64,000 bases of DNA from Streptomyces sp. HUAS 15-9 (GCF_025642155.1 NZ_CP106798.1:310001-374000), one strand, 5' to 3'. Positions 18,806 to 28,006 are shown, numbered from the stretch's first letter. Notes: a model not told the origin generated them from the sequence alone. Translations and numbers: made by a program.

Positions 18806-20041
18806 TCAAGGGCGCCGGCCCATGGGCGCGGTGCCCGGCGCCGCACTCTTCTTGGGGTGGTGCCGGGGCACCACGTCCTGAGGGAAGGTCAGCTGCCGGC
18901 TCATCCACTGCAGGGTGCCAGGCATCTCCCGTACCCAGGTGGGGAAGTTGTGACTGCCCTGCTCCGGTTGGATCGACGCAACGCGCATGGGTGCCTTGAC
19001 GGCCTTGATGAAGGCCAGCGTCTGCGGGTAACCCCGCTCGCCGTGTTTGCTCTCGGCGACCAGGACGGAGACCTGCGGTGCGGGCAGGTGCTGCAGCCGC
19101 CACATCAGATCGTGCTCGTCGACCCGGTTGACGCGACCCGGCCCGCTGCCGAAGAGGTTGCCGGTCGTGGGGTCGTCCTTGACCTTGTAGTCGGGCGACA
19201 GGGCACCGGCCGTTGTGTACACACCGGGGTTGCGCATCGTCAGCTGCAGGGCGCAACTACCGCCGGACGAATAGCCCATGACGCCCCAGGCGCTGGCGTC
19301 GTGACCCACCCGGTATCCGGATTTCAGGGCCTCCGGGAGGTCCTTGGCCAGGAAGGTCTCGGTCTGCGGTCCACCCGGCACATCCACGCACTCCGTGTCG
19401 CGCGGCGGAGCGATGGTCGGCCGGATCATCACCATGATCGTCGGCTGCATCCGGCCGCTCTTCTGCAGTTCCCCGGCGGTCTGTGACACCCGCAGGTGCT
19501 CGGCGAGATTGAAGATGCTGCCGGGATAGCCGCTGAGGGTCACGATCACCGGGAAGCGCTGCCTGGCGTACGCCTTCTGGAAGTACTGCGGTGGCAGGTA
19601 GACGAACGCGGGGTCGACCACGCCGGTGCGGCGGCCGATGACCTTCACGGATTCCACCCGGCCGTTCACCGCGGCAGGACCGGTGGGCAGTCCGCTGACC
19701 CGGTTCAACTGCTCGCTGGTGGCGGGCTGTATCAACGCCCCCTTCGCCGTGACACCGTTCCCCGCGCCGTGGCCGATGGACGCCTGCGTCACGCCGACGG
19801 GTGCGGTCTCGGTATCGCCGAAGAGCTCGCCCCACGATCCGAAGAACTGGTACGACGAGTTCAGCCAACACGCGAAGGCCGCGATGATCGCCGCCTGGGT
19901 CACGCCGATGGCCGCCAGCCGTCCAAGCACGTGCCGCAGCCCCCTGCTGGCAAGCTGCGGCCACAGCCAGACCAGCAGGGCCACACAGACGACGGCCACG
20001 GCCGCCGTGACGTACACGGTCGCTTCGCTGGTCAAACCCAT
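18806..20041 (-). CDS. Alpha/beta-hydrolase esterase with N-terminal membrane segments
   Basis: A 411-residue protein of the antigen-85/esterase-D type. Residues 8-30 and 42-62 are hydrophobic and probably anchor it in the membrane with the catalytic part outside. The nucleophile elbow is GYSSGG near residue 262, an acid is likely in the KVKDDPTTG region, and the His is in GSHNFPTW. PVIVTLSGYPGSIFNLAEH supplies the oxyanion strand. Such Streptomyces proteins may act on mycolate-like or cell-wall esters, but the substrate is unknown. The upstream 190 bases are shared with the divergent LuxC/LuxE operon. Confidence 0.85.
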   Translation of the reverse strand: MGLTSEATVYVTAAVAVVCVALLVWLWPQLASRGLRHVLGRLAAIGVTQAAIIAAFACWLNSSYQFFGSWGELFGDTETAPVGVTQASIGHGAGNGVTAKGALIQPATSEQLNRVSGLPTGPAAVNGRVESVKVIGRRTGVVDPAFVYLPPQYFQKAYARQRFPVIVTLSGYPGSIFNLAEHLRVSQTAGELQKSGRMQPTIMVMIRPTIAPPRDTECVDVPGGPQTETFLAKDLPEALKSGYRVGHDASAWGVMGYSSGGSCALQLTMRNPGVYTTAGALSPDYKVKDDPTTGNLFGSGPGRVNRVDEHDLMWRLQHLPAPQVSVLVAESKHGERGYPQTLAFIKAVKAPMRVASIQPEQGSHNFPTWVREMPGTLQWMSRQLTFPQDVVPRHHPKKSAAPGTAPMGRRP

Positions 20042-20232
20042 GCCACTCGATCCCTGGTGCTCTTGCCTGTGCAGTTTCCTTCACACAGAAGGAGGGCTAC
20101 AGACACGTCCACGTTCCTCAACGAGGGCAAAGCTCTGTGGTTCCACGCAGAAGCGGCTGAACCGGGGGCGCAAGCCGGCACCGGGCGGGACGATCACATA
20201 AAAGGCCCTTGCAGAGCCGACAATAGTTCCTT

Positions 20233-20382
20233 ATGGAAACGGGGCAGCATGTGACTACGGTCTCCGGTTCGGCGGGAACCGAAATCACGGATGACCCGTC
20301 CGCACCTCCGAAGCCCGTGCCCGAAAGGCGAGTTGGCGGATGGCGTCCGAATGGTGAGATAAGCTGGCGTCACATCGGCTGA
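20233..20382 (+). CDS. Possible 49-residue peptide coupled to the following ligase
   Basis: A short frame opens at the ATG at 20233 and closes at a TGA whose last base is the first base of the next start codon (TGATG), an arrangement typical of translational coupling. The peptide starts METGQHVTTVSGSAGTEITD, has a Pro-rich middle and ends with GGWRPNGEISWRHIG, with two Trp. Third-position GC is only about 60 percent, well below real genes here, and I see no good ribosome-binding site, so it may be chance. If real, it could be a scaffold or precursor peptide for the operon, or a leader peptide controlling it. Confidence 0.35.
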   Translation: METGQHVTTVSGSAGTEITDDPSAPPKPVPERRVGGWRPNGEISWRHIG

Positions 20383-21740
20383 TGAATTGGTTCTCCGAAC
20401 TGCCGGAGCGGACCCATCCGTCGCACCCCGGTCGTGCCTTTTCGCGCGCCGCGATTCACTTCTTCAAGCAGGAATTGATGCCCGTTCAACCATTGGCGGA
20501 GCTCATACGCTTCGCACGCCACAACTCGCTGTTCTACCAGCACCTTTACTCACACCTCCCCGACCATGTGGCGCACCTCACGGATCTCCCGATCGTGCCC
20601 CAGGCGGATTTCTGGCGGGCCAACTCGCCCCGTGGCAACAGGCTGCTGACGGCTCCACTGCACGAGGCGGTCGTATTCCGCAGCGGCGGCACCACGGGGT
20701 CCCCCAAGTTCTCGTTCTACACCCGCACGGAATGGCGGGAATTCACCTCCGTATTCGGGGCCGGACTCGTCAACGCGGGCCTGCGACAGGGCCACCGAGT
20801 GGCCGATCTGTTCTACGCGGGTGACCTCTACGCGAGTTTCAGCTTCGTCCTCGACTCACTGCACCGCTCCCCCGTGGCCAACGTGCGCCTGCCCCTGGGC
20901 GGCGCGGCGCCCTGGGAATCCGTCGTGACCACGCTGGAGGAGTTCCGCGTCGAGGTGGTCGCCGCCACGCCGACCACACTCTGCTCGCTCGCCGAGCGCC
21001 TCACCGCCGGCGGCCTGACGCTGCCCGACGTGGAACTGCTCTTCTTCGGCGGAGAATGTCTCTTCGGCGACCAGCTTCCGCTCCTGAGAGCCGCGTTCCC
21101 GAACGCCCAGCCCCGCTCGCTCGGCTATGCCAGCGTGGACGCGGGCCTGCTCGGCGAGGCCGTGCCCGGCGGCGACCCCCGGGTCCACCGCGTGTTCGCG
21201 CCGTACACCATCGTCGAGATCGTCGACGACGACACCGAACTGCCCGTCGAAGGGGCCGGGGTGCCGGGTCGGCTCGTCGTCACCGATCTGCGCCGGAGGT
21301 TGATGCCCGTACTGCGCTATCCGGCCGGCGACCGGGCGGAGTGGGTGGACCCGGAGGCCGGAGTCTTCCGCATCCTCGGCCGTGCCGAGGAAGGAGTCCG
21401 GGTCGGTCCCGTCTCCCTCTACACCGAGGACGTCCACGACATCGTGCGCGCCGCCGACACGGACGGCGAGGTGACCGGTCTGCAGCTCGTGGTACGCCGC
21501 CGCGACGGCCGGGACGGTCTGGTACTGCGGCTGGCGACCGGCGGACCCAAGGACACACAGGGCGCGTTGGGGGATGCCGTCGCCGCCGCCGTGCTCGCGC
21601 AACGCCCGGCTTACGGGACCGCGACCGCGGCGGGGCACGTCGATCCGCTCACCGTCGAATGGGTGCGGCACCGTGATCTCGCCGTCAACTCCCGTTCCGG
21701 CAAGCTGGTGCGCGTCGTCGACGAGCGGCCATGCTCATGA
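20382..21740 (+). CDS. PaaK-like adenylate-forming ligase
   Basis: A 452-residue member of the phenylacetate-CoA ligase-like branch of the ANL superfamily, which activates a carboxylate as acyl-AMP. The phosphate loop SGGTTGSPK starts at residue 101, LLFFGGECL and SLGYASVDAG form the central region, VLRYPAGDRAEW holds the ribose-binding Asp, and SGKLVRV near the end carries the catalytic Lys at 441. It opens the LuxC/LuxE operon and overlaps the MFS gene by ten bases. It is shorter in its C-domain than CoA ligases, so transfer to a protein or small-molecule acceptor is as likely as to CoA. Substrate unknown. Confidence 0.85.
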   Translation: MNWFSELPERTHPSHPGRAFSRAAIHFFKQELMPVQPLAELIRFARHNSLFYQHLYSHLPDHVAHLTDLPIVPQADFWRANSPRGNRLLTAPLHEAVVFRSGGTTGSPKFSFYTRTEWREFTSVFGAGLVNAGLRQGHRVADLFYAGDLYASFSFVLDSLHRSPVANVRLPLGGAAPWESVVTTLEEFRVEVVAATPTTLCSLAERLTAGGLTLPDVELLFFGGECLFGDQLPLLRAAFPNAQPRSLGYASVDAGLLGEAVPGGDPRVHRVFAPYTIVEIVDDDTELPVEGAGVPGRLVVTDLRRRLMPVLRYPAGDRAEWVDPEAGVFRILGRAEEGVRVGPVSLYTEDVHDIVRAADTDGEVTGLQLVVRRRDGRDGLVLRLATGGPKDTQGALGDAVAAAVLAQRPAYGTATAAGHVDPLTVEWVRHRDLAVNSRSGKLVRVVDERPCS

Positions 21741-23062
21741 ACGCGGCCGAGCCACGCGGCCGGCGGCTGCCGCTCGTGCTGCGCAACTCCTCATTCGGCA
21801 GAGTCTGGACCGCTCAGCTCCTCACCCAGGCCGCCGGCCGGATGTTCCAGGTCGGTGCGGTCTGGTGGCTCATCGGCTTTGCCGCCGAAGGCGATCAACG
21901 AGGGCTGGAATCAGGGCTGTTCCTCACGGTGAGCACACTTCCCGCCGTCGCGCTCGCCCCCGTCGTCGCCCGCGTCGTGGCGCGCCATCCGCACCGCACG
22001 GTGCTGGCCGGCACCGCGGCCGTCGCGGGCACCGTCGCCGCGGTGGCCGCGCTCACGGCGTACGCCGGAGAACTGCCCATGGCCGCCGTGTACGCGGTGG
22101 GTCTGGCGCTGGCTTCCTGTCAGGCTCTGTTCGACCCCTGTCTGACCACATCGGTGCCCGAACTGGTCGAGGACGCCGACATCGAGGCGGCCACCGGATT
22201 CGAGCTGTCCACCCAGTCGATGGCCGGGCTCGGTGGTGGTCTGCTGGGACCGCTCGCGGTCGACGCGGGTGGGCTCACGGGAACCGTGGCCGCCTGCGGC
22301 CTTGCCTATCTGCTCACCGCCGTGCTGGTCGCCTCGGCACGCTTCGCGAGTGCCGGGATGACCAAGGACGGCCCCGGGAGCACACACGTCGGCCCCGGCA
22401 CGGCGCACGGCACACCACCCCCGCGCCGGACGCTGCGCCAGGTTCTGGCCGGTCTCCCCTTCATTCGCCGGGTACTGGTCTGCTTCGCCGCCGCCAACCT
22501 GTTCACCACCGCCGTCTACGTCGTCATGCCCCTCTACACGCGCGGGGTACTGCACTCCACCGGCTCGACCGTCGCCGCGCTGGAGGCGGCGCTCGGCGCG
22601 GGCACGCTCGTCGGGTCCTTCACCGGGGCCCGTGTCCCCGGACGGCCGACAACCGTCGGCAGCGCCTGCCTGGCCGTGATGGCCATGGCGCTGTGCCTGC
22701 CGGGCCTGCTCGCCACGCACACGGTGGCCCTGGGCTCGATGGCCGTCGCGGGCTGGTGTGTCGGTGTGATCGGTGTCCGGTTCGTCGGGCTGTTCCAGCG
22801 GCTCGTTCCCGCCGCCGACAAGCCGGGCTTCTTCGCCGTCATGCAGGCGCTGCTCGGCGCCACGTTCCCCGTGTCCTGTTTCGTCTTCGGCGCGCTCGGC
22901 GACCATCTGACGGCTCGTACGCTCTGCCTCGCTCAGGGCGCCGGTCTGGTCCCCGTCGCGGCAGCCCTGTGGTGGCTCGGCGGCCGGACGGGACCCGACG
23001 GACGGCGTACGTCCCGCGGCGTCGCGGCAGCGCACCCGGCCCCGACGGGAGACGCGCCATGA
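21731..23062 (+). CDS. MFS transporter, probable exporter
   Basis: A 443-residue protein with 12 hydrophobic segments. The N-terminus LVLRNSSFGRVWTAQLLTQAAGRM and the loop VVARVVARHPHRTVL (motif A-like) resemble actinobacterial drug or product exporters of the DHA type. Its start overlaps the preceding ligase gene by ten bases and its stop overlaps the GNAT start (ATGA), so it is inside the operon. Most likely it exports the pathway product. Confidence 0.85.
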   Translation: MLMNAAEPRGRRLPLVLRNSSFGRVWTAQLLTQAAGRMFQVGAVWWLIGFAAEGDQRGLESGLFLTVSTLPAVALAPVVARVVARHPHRTVLAGTAAVAGTVAAVAALTAYAGELPMAAVYAVGLALASCQALFDPCLTTSVPELVEDADIEAATGFELSTQSMAGLGGGLLGPLAVDAGGLTGTVAACGLAYLLTAVLVASARFASAGMTKDGPGSTHVGPGTAHGTPPPRRTLRQVLAGLPFIRRVLVCFAAANLFTTAVYVVMPLYTRGVLHSTGSTVAALEAALGAGTLVGSFTGARVPGRPTTVGSACLAVMAMALCLPGLLATHTVALGSMAVAGWCVGVIGVRFVGLFQRLVPAADKPGFFAVMQALLGATFPVSCFVFGALGDHLTARTLCLAQGAGLVPVAAALWWLGGRTGPDGRRTSRGVAAAHPAPTGDAP

Positions 23063-24195
23063 GCGCGACCATCGCCCCGGCCGGGGTCCAGGACATCGCG
23101 GAACTGCGGCAGCTGTACTTCGACGTGTACGGGCACGGCTACCCGGTGCCGCTCGGCAGCGACCCGGCCGTGATGCGCCGGCTGCTCACCGACGGCACCG
23201 CGCACTGGCTCACCGCCCGCACGCACGGCGGGGACATCGTCGGGTCGGCCGTCGTGCAGACCGACCCCGGCAGCCGTCTCGGCAAGCTGGTCGGACTCGC
23301 CGTACACCCCGGCCACCGGGGCCACGGGCTGGCCTCCCGGCTGACCGGCGCGGTCTGCGACGCCGCGTTCGCCGCCGGCCTGCTCGACTCGGTGTTCGCC
23401 ACCGTGCGCGTCGTCACCGAGGGCCCGCAGCATGTCGTCGTGCGCAACGGATTCCGGCCGCTGGGCCTGCTGCCCAACGCGGTCGAGGTCGATGGGTGCG
23501 AGAGTCTCGCGCTCTTCGCCCGGTACGCCGACGGCGTGTTGCAGCGCCGCGCCCACGTCGAGCACGTACCCGAACCTCTGGCGGGACTGCTGGCCGCCGC
23601 GTCCACCGGTATCGGCATCGACTGCGCCGGGGCGGGCCGCGTTCCCCTGCGGGGCGGACCGCGTCCGACGGCCGGTTCCGGGCCGATCGAGGTGATCGCC
23701 GCGCCGGCGTTCGTACGCCGACGGTTCCTGGAACGCTTCCCCCACCCCGACGACCGCTTCTTCCCTCTGCACACCCCCAACACGGTCCTGGTCGCCGCCG
23801 ACGGCGGATTCGAGGCGTACGCCGATCTCGATCCGGTGGCGGGCAGCTGCGCCCTGGTCGCCGTCCACCCGTGTGCGTCCGCGCTGTCCGGCGCGCTGGA
23901 GGCGCTGATGACCGCGGTCACCCAGGCGGGCGCGGACTACGCCGAAACCCTGCTGCCCCTGGCCGACACCGAAGCCCTGGAGATCTTCCTCGCCTCCGGA
24001 TTCGTACCGAGTGCGGTCTACCCGGCGATGCGCCGCGTCCAGGACCGCCTCCACGACTATGTGGTGCTCTCCCGCACCAGCCGTCAGATCGACTTCCGGA
24101 GGGCGGCCGTCAGCCCGCTGCTCCAGCCCTACCTCAGCGCCTATCTCAGCGCCTGGGCCTCCACCTATCTGCCCCTTCACGAGGTGTCCCGATGA
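23059..24195 (+). CDS. GNAT acetyltransferase, probably with a second degenerate GNAT half
   Basis: A 378-residue protein. The N-terminal domain (1-150) is a clear GNAT: motif A is GLAVHPGHRGHGLASRL near residues 80-95, with the pyrophosphate-binding R-G-H-G-L arrangement. The remainder, from about residue 195, has a similar strand-helix order and ends YLSAYLSAWASTYLPL, but motif A is not recognisable, so it may be a degenerate second GNAT domain. It lies between the exporter and the LuxE-like gene with four-base overlaps on both sides. Transfer of an acetyl or longer acyl group to an amine or hydroxyl of the product is inferred. Confidence 0.8.
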   Translation: MSATIAPAGVQDIAELRQLYFDVYGHGYPVPLGSDPAVMRRLLTDGTAHWLTARTHGGDIVGSAVVQTDPGSRLGKLVGLAVHPGHRGHGLASRLTGAVCDAAFAAGLLDSVFATVRVVTEGPQHVVVRNGFRPLGLLPNAVEVDGCESLALFARYADGVLQRRAHVEHVPEPLAGLLAAASTGIGIDCAGAGRVPLRGGPRPTAGSGPIEVIAAPAFVRRRFLERFPHPDDRFFPLHTPNTVLVAADGGFEAYADLDPVAGSCALVAVHPCASALSGALEALMTAVTQAGADYAETLLPLADTEALEIFLASGFVPSAVYPAMRRVQDRLHDYVVLSRTSRQIDFRRAAVSPLLQPYLSAYLSAWASTYLPLHEVSR

Positions 24196-25358
24196 ACCCC
24201 CATCTCGCTCCCGTCGAGGTCTCCGACCCGGCGGCGCTCGGCCAGGTGCAGCGGCTGTGCGACCTGACCGAGCCGTACGCCGCCGGCGCCCACGCCGACG
24301 AACTGTTCGCCGCCGCCATGGCCGAGTCCAACGCCTGGCACACCGAGCGTTCCCCGTTCTTCGCCGCGCTCCTCCAGGACCCGCCGGAGGCGCCCGCGCC
24401 CACCGTCGGACTCGCGGTGCGCACACCGCTGGTGCCCGCCGCCTTCTTCAAGCGCCACGAGGTGCTCTCCGTCCCCCGTGACGAGGTGTTCCTGCATCTG
24501 ACCTCTTCGGGTACGACGGGCCAGAAGTCCCAGATGTTCTTCGACCGGTGGACGATCCGGTCGGCGCAGCGCATGGTGGCCCGGGTCTTCGATCACTACG
24601 GCTGGATCACCCCCGACCGACCGGTCAACTACCTGCTCTACAGCTACGAGCCCGCCCCGTCACTGACGTTGGGCACGTCGTTCACCGACAACTACCTGTG
24701 CGACTTCGCCCCCGCACGGCACACCACGCACGCACTGCGGCACACCGGATCCGGGCACGAGTTCGACGTGCATGGCTGCATCGCGGCGCTCCAGCGCTAC
24801 GCCGAGGACGACATCCCGGTCCGCATTCTCGGATTCCCGGCCTTCCTCCACTTCACCCTGGAGCGGATGAAGGCGATGGGGCTGCCGCCGCTGCGGCTGC
24901 CCGAGGGATCGCTGGTGGTCCTCGGCGGCGGCTGGAAGGGCCACGCCGACCGCAGGATCGGCAAGGACGACTTCCGCGCCGAAGTGACCGAACTCCTCGG
25001 CATCCCGGGCGCGCGGATCCGCGACACCTTCGGTTCCGTCGAGCACTGTGTGCCGTACGTCGAGTGCGCACACCACCGCCTGCACGTACCCGTGTGGTCC
25101 CGCGCGGCGGTCCGCGACCCGGCCACGCTGCGCCCTCTGCCGTACGGGGAACGCGGTTTCCTGCACCTGGTGAGCCCGTACATCACTTCGGTTCCGGCGC
25201 ACAGCGTCGTGATGGGCGACATCGCCTCGCTGCATCCGGGCGAGGAATGCCCCTGCCCGCTGTCCACCGACTGGTTCACCGTGCACGGCCGCGCCGGGGT
25301 GAGCCGCAACCGCAGTTGCGCGGTCGCCGCCGCCGAACTGATGAAGGGAATGTCGTGA
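24192..25358 (+). CDS. LuxE-like acyl-protein synthetase
   Basis: LuxE proteins activate a fatty acid with ATP, hold it on a cysteine and pass it to the reductase LuxC. This 388-residue protein has the nucleotide loop TSSGTTGQKSQMFFD at 104-118. It also has SYEPAPSLTLGTSFTDNYL, GFPAFLHFTLERMKAMG, LGGGWKG and RDTFGSVEHCVPYVEC, as in the acyl-protein synthetase family. The Cys at 376 in GRAGVSRNRSCAVAA, 13 residues from the end, matches the position of the acylated cysteine. The Cys/His cluster ECAHHRLHVPVW and CPCPLS are additional. It is directly followed by the LuxC fusion, with GTGA overlap. No luciferase genes are present. Confidence 0.88.
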   Translation: MNPHLAPVEVSDPAALGQVQRLCDLTEPYAAGAHADELFAAAMAESNAWHTERSPFFAALLQDPPEAPAPTVGLAVRTPLVPAAFFKRHEVLSVPRDEVFLHLTSSGTTGQKSQMFFDRWTIRSAQRMVARVFDHYGWITPDRPVNYLLYSYEPAPSLTLGTSFTDNYLCDFAPARHTTHALRHTGSGHEFDVHGCIAALQRYAEDDIPVRILGFPAFLHFTLERMKAMGLPPLRLPEGSLVVLGGGWKGHADRRIGKDDFRAEVTELLGIPGARIRDTFGSVEHCVPYVECAHHRLHVPVWSRAAVRDPATLRPLPYGERGFLHLVSPYITSVPAHSVVMGDIASLHPGEECPCPLSTDWFTVHGRAGVSRNRSCAVAAAELMKGMS

Positions 25359-27865
25359 CCACCTCCCAACTCCACCTCTGGCAGGGTGAGTTCGTCGACG
25401 ACGCCGAGGCCGCCCGGCGGATGGACGGGCTGTCCGAGTCGGCCGGGCGCATCCTGGCGCACCCGCTGCCCACGGAGGTCGTGCTCGGAGCCTGCGCCGC
25501 AGTCGGCGAAGAACTGGGCGACCCGGGCTCCACCCTGTACCGCCGACTGGCGGGGCAACTGCCCGCCGACGAGGTCACGCCCATCCTCGCCGAGCTGTCG
25601 ACCGCCCTCACCCGGCAGGCGCTGGAACGCAAACTGCGCCGGGAGCTGGGCGGCCTGCGCCCGGAACGGCTGACCCGGCCGGACGCCCGCGAGACGGTCT
25701 ACGAAGCCTGGGCACCCGTCGGCCTGCTGGTACACATCGCCCCCGGCAACGCCGCCTCCGTGGCCCCGCTGAGCGTCGTCGAGGGCCTGCTGGCCGGAAA
25801 CCTCAACGTCCTCAAGACGAGCGCCTCCGACACGGCGCTCGCCCTCGACCTGCTCGCCGCGCTCGGCGCCGCCGACCCGACCGGGCTGATCTCCGAGCGC
25901 GTCATCGCCCTGCGCTTCCCGTCGTCACGCCGGGAGTGGCTCACGGCCCTGTGCGACCAGGCCGACGCGATCGCGGTCTGGGGCGGCGACGACGCCGTGA
26001 GCGCGGTGCGCGAACTCGCGCCGCCGGGCTGCCGGGTCGTCGCATGGGGGCACCGGGTCTCCTTCGCCTATCTGACCCGGGACGCGGCACACGACGACGC
26101 TCTGCTCGACGCGCTGGCGGCGGACGTCTGCCGCTTCGAACAACAGGCCTGCTCCAGCCCGCAAGTGGTGTATCTCGACACCGAGGACACCGACGAGGTA
26201 TTCGCCTTCGCGGGCCGTTTCGCCGGGCGGCTCGCGAAGGTCTCCGGAGCCCTGCCCGCACCGCCGCCCGGCCCGGCCGAGCAGGCGGAGATCACCACCG
26301 TGCAGCGGCTCGCCCAGCTCGAACAACACCTCGGCCTCACCCGTGTGTTCGCCGCCGAGGACGGTACCTGGCGCGTGCTGGCGGACGCCCGCCCCGTGCT
26401 CGACGCCTCTCCCCTGCACCGCAGCGTCTGGGTGAAGCCCCTGCCCCGGCGCCGGATCACCACGGTGCTGCGGCCGATGCGCCGCTATCTGCAGACCGCC
26501 GCGATCGGCGGCGACCGGGCGGACGTGGCCGCGCTGTCGCGTGCGATGTTCGCCGCCGGCGTCACCCGGGTCACTCCGGTCGGTTCCATGCTGGAGGGCT
26601 ACGACGGTGAGCCCCACGACGGTGTCTACGCCCTGCAGCGCTACAGCCGCCGGGTGAGCCTGCGCGCACCGGGCACGGACTTCGGCACCGTGGCATGCCT
26701 GGACGACCTGGTGGAACCCCCGGTTCTGCCCGCGGCGCCCAGCGGGCCGTTGCTCGGCAAGGAGGAAGTGCAGCGCGCGCTCACCTCGCTGGAGCCACGT
26801 CACGCGCACCTGTACTTCCGCAGCGGCGGCTCCACGGGCGCGCCGGCGCTGTCCGTGTTCACCTGCGACGACTACGACAACCAGATGCGCGCCGCAGCCG
26901 ACGGACTGCTCGCTGCGGGCTTCGACCCGGCCCGCGACCGGGCGGCCAACCTGTTCTACTGCGGCGGGATGTACGGCAGTTTCATCAGCTTCTTCTCCAT
27001 CCTGGAGCGGCTGAACGCCACCCAGCTCCCCATCGCGGCCGGGCCCGACCACGCCGCGGTCGCGGAGGCGCTGGTCGCCCACCGGGCCGACACCCTCTTC
27101 GGCATGCCGTCCTACCTGTGGCAGCTGTTCCATACCGAGGGCGACCGGCTGCGCGCCCACGGCGGCATCCGGACGGTGTTCTACGGCGGTGAGCACTTCA
27201 CCACCGAGCAACGCCGTGTGCTGACACGGGAGTTCGGCGTCAAAGTGATCCGGTCCGCCGCCTACGGCAGTACCGATCTGGGCCCGCTGGGCTACCAGTG
27301 CGCCTCCTGCGACGGCTCGGTCCACCATGTGCTGACCGACCTGCACACGCTGGAGATCCTCGATCCGGACACCGACCGGCCGGTTCCGCCGGGTGAGCCG
27401 GGACGCCTGGTGTTCACCTCCCGCGCACGCGCGGGACAGCGACTGGTGCGCTATGAGATCGGCGACCTGGGGCGCGCCGTGGACGGTCCCTGCGGCTGTG
27501 GCAGCCACGTGCCCCGGCTCGAACTGCTCGGACGTCACGGCGACGTCGTACGCATCGGCACGTACTTCGTCAACTACCGGCGCATCGTGCGAGGGGCCCA
27601 GGAACGCCTCGCCTACCCCGGCGAGGTCCAACTCCTCGCCGAATCCGGTGCCGACCGGGAACAGCTGACCGTCCGGCTCGACGAGCAGTACGCGGCCGAC
27701 CCCGAGGCGGCGAGGGAGGCTCTGCTGGCCGAGGTGCCGGAACTGGCCTCGGCACTGGCGGAGGGCCTCCTGGCCTTCACCGTCCAGACCGTACCCACGG
27801 AGACGTTCGAGCGCACGGCCACCAGCGGGAAGCTGCGCACGGTCATCGACCTGCGGTCGGCGTAG
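25355..27865 (+). CDS. LuxC-type acyl reductase fused to a PaaK-like ligase
   Basis: An 836-residue two-part protein. Residues 1 to about 450 form a LuxC-type acyl-CoA/acyl-protein reductase: VYEAWAPVGLLVHIAPGNA and LLAGNLNVLKTSASD form the NADPH region, and the catalytic Cys266 lies in FEQQACSSPQ. Residues 480-836 are an adenylate-forming domain with the loop FRSGGSTGAP (Ser490), FYGGEHFT, SAAYGSTDLGPLG, RYEIGDLG and SGKLRTV with catalytic Lys826. A Cys pair motif (CASCDG, CGCG) in the second part may bind zinc. LuxC is normally separate; joining it to an activating domain suggests acid activation and reduction to aldehyde in one chain, helped by LuxE. The gene ends the operon. Confidence 0.9.
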   Translation: MTTSQLHLWQGEFVDDAEAARRMDGLSESAGRILAHPLPTEVVLGACAAVGEELGDPGSTLYRRLAGQLPADEVTPILAELSTALTRQALERKLRRELGGLRPERLTRPDARETVYEAWAPVGLLVHIAPGNAASVAPLSVVEGLLAGNLNVLKTSASDTALALDLLAALGAADPTGLISERVIALRFPSSRREWLTALCDQADAIAVWGGDDAVSAVRELAPPGCRVVAWGHRVSFAYLTRDAAHDDALLDALAADVCRFEQQACSSPQVVYLDTEDTDEVFAFAGRFAGRLAKVSGALPAPPPGPAEQAEITTVQRLAQLEQHLGLTRVFAAEDGTWRVLADARPVLDASPLHRSVWVKPLPRRRITTVLRPMRRYLQTAAIGGDRADVAALSRAMFAAGVTRVTPVGSMLEGYDGEPHDGVYALQRYSRRVSLRAPGTDFGTVACLDDLVEPPVLPAAPSGPLLGKEEVQRALTSLEPRHAHLYFRSGGSTGAPALSVFTCDDYDNQMRAAADGLLAAGFDPARDRAANLFYCGGMYGSFISFFSILERLNATQLPIAAGPDHAAVAEALVAHRADTLFGMPSYLWQLFHTEGDRLRAHGGIRTVFYGGEHFTTEQRRVLTREFGVKVIRSAAYGSTDLGPLGYQCASCDGSVHHVLTDLHTLEILDPDTDRPVPPGEPGRLVFTSRARAGQRLVRYEIGDLGRAVDGPCGCGSHVPRLELLGRHGDVVRIGTYFVNYRRIVRGAQERLAYPGEVQLLAESGADREQLTVRLDEQYAADPEAAREALLAEVPELASALAEGLLAFTVQTVPTETFERTATSGKLRTVIDLRSA

Positions 27866-27880
27866 CCGGCGAGGCGGGGG

Positions 27881-27921
27881 GGGCGGCCATACATCACACA
27901 AGGCGCGATGTATGGCCGCCC
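27881..27921 (+). terminator. Strong hairpin terminator of the LuxC/LuxE operon
   Basis: Perfect 15-base arms GGGCGGCCATACATC (27881-27895) and GATGTATGGCCGCCC (27907-27921) around an 11-base loop, starting 16 bases after the stop codon. Flanking G and TCCTC bases can extend the stem by wobble pairs. It clearly closes the operon. Confidence 0.8.
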
Positions 27922-28006
27922 TCCTCATCCGGTCAGCCGGTCCGAAGGGATACTCCCCGGCCTGTCCGGCCGATCATGGACGTGGTCGGTCAGGCATGAT
28001 GCCTCG

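Noticed and set aside
21574..24195. Very long plus-strand frame covering the MFS gene
   Set aside because: Only its last 379 codons are real (the GNAT gene from 23059); the earlier part is an out-of-frame, Arg-rich shadow of the MFS gene.
20382..27865. Bioluminescence (lux) operon
   Set aside because: LuxC and LuxE relatives are present, but no luciferase LuxA/LuxB, flavin reductase or LuxD acyl-transferase gene is found.
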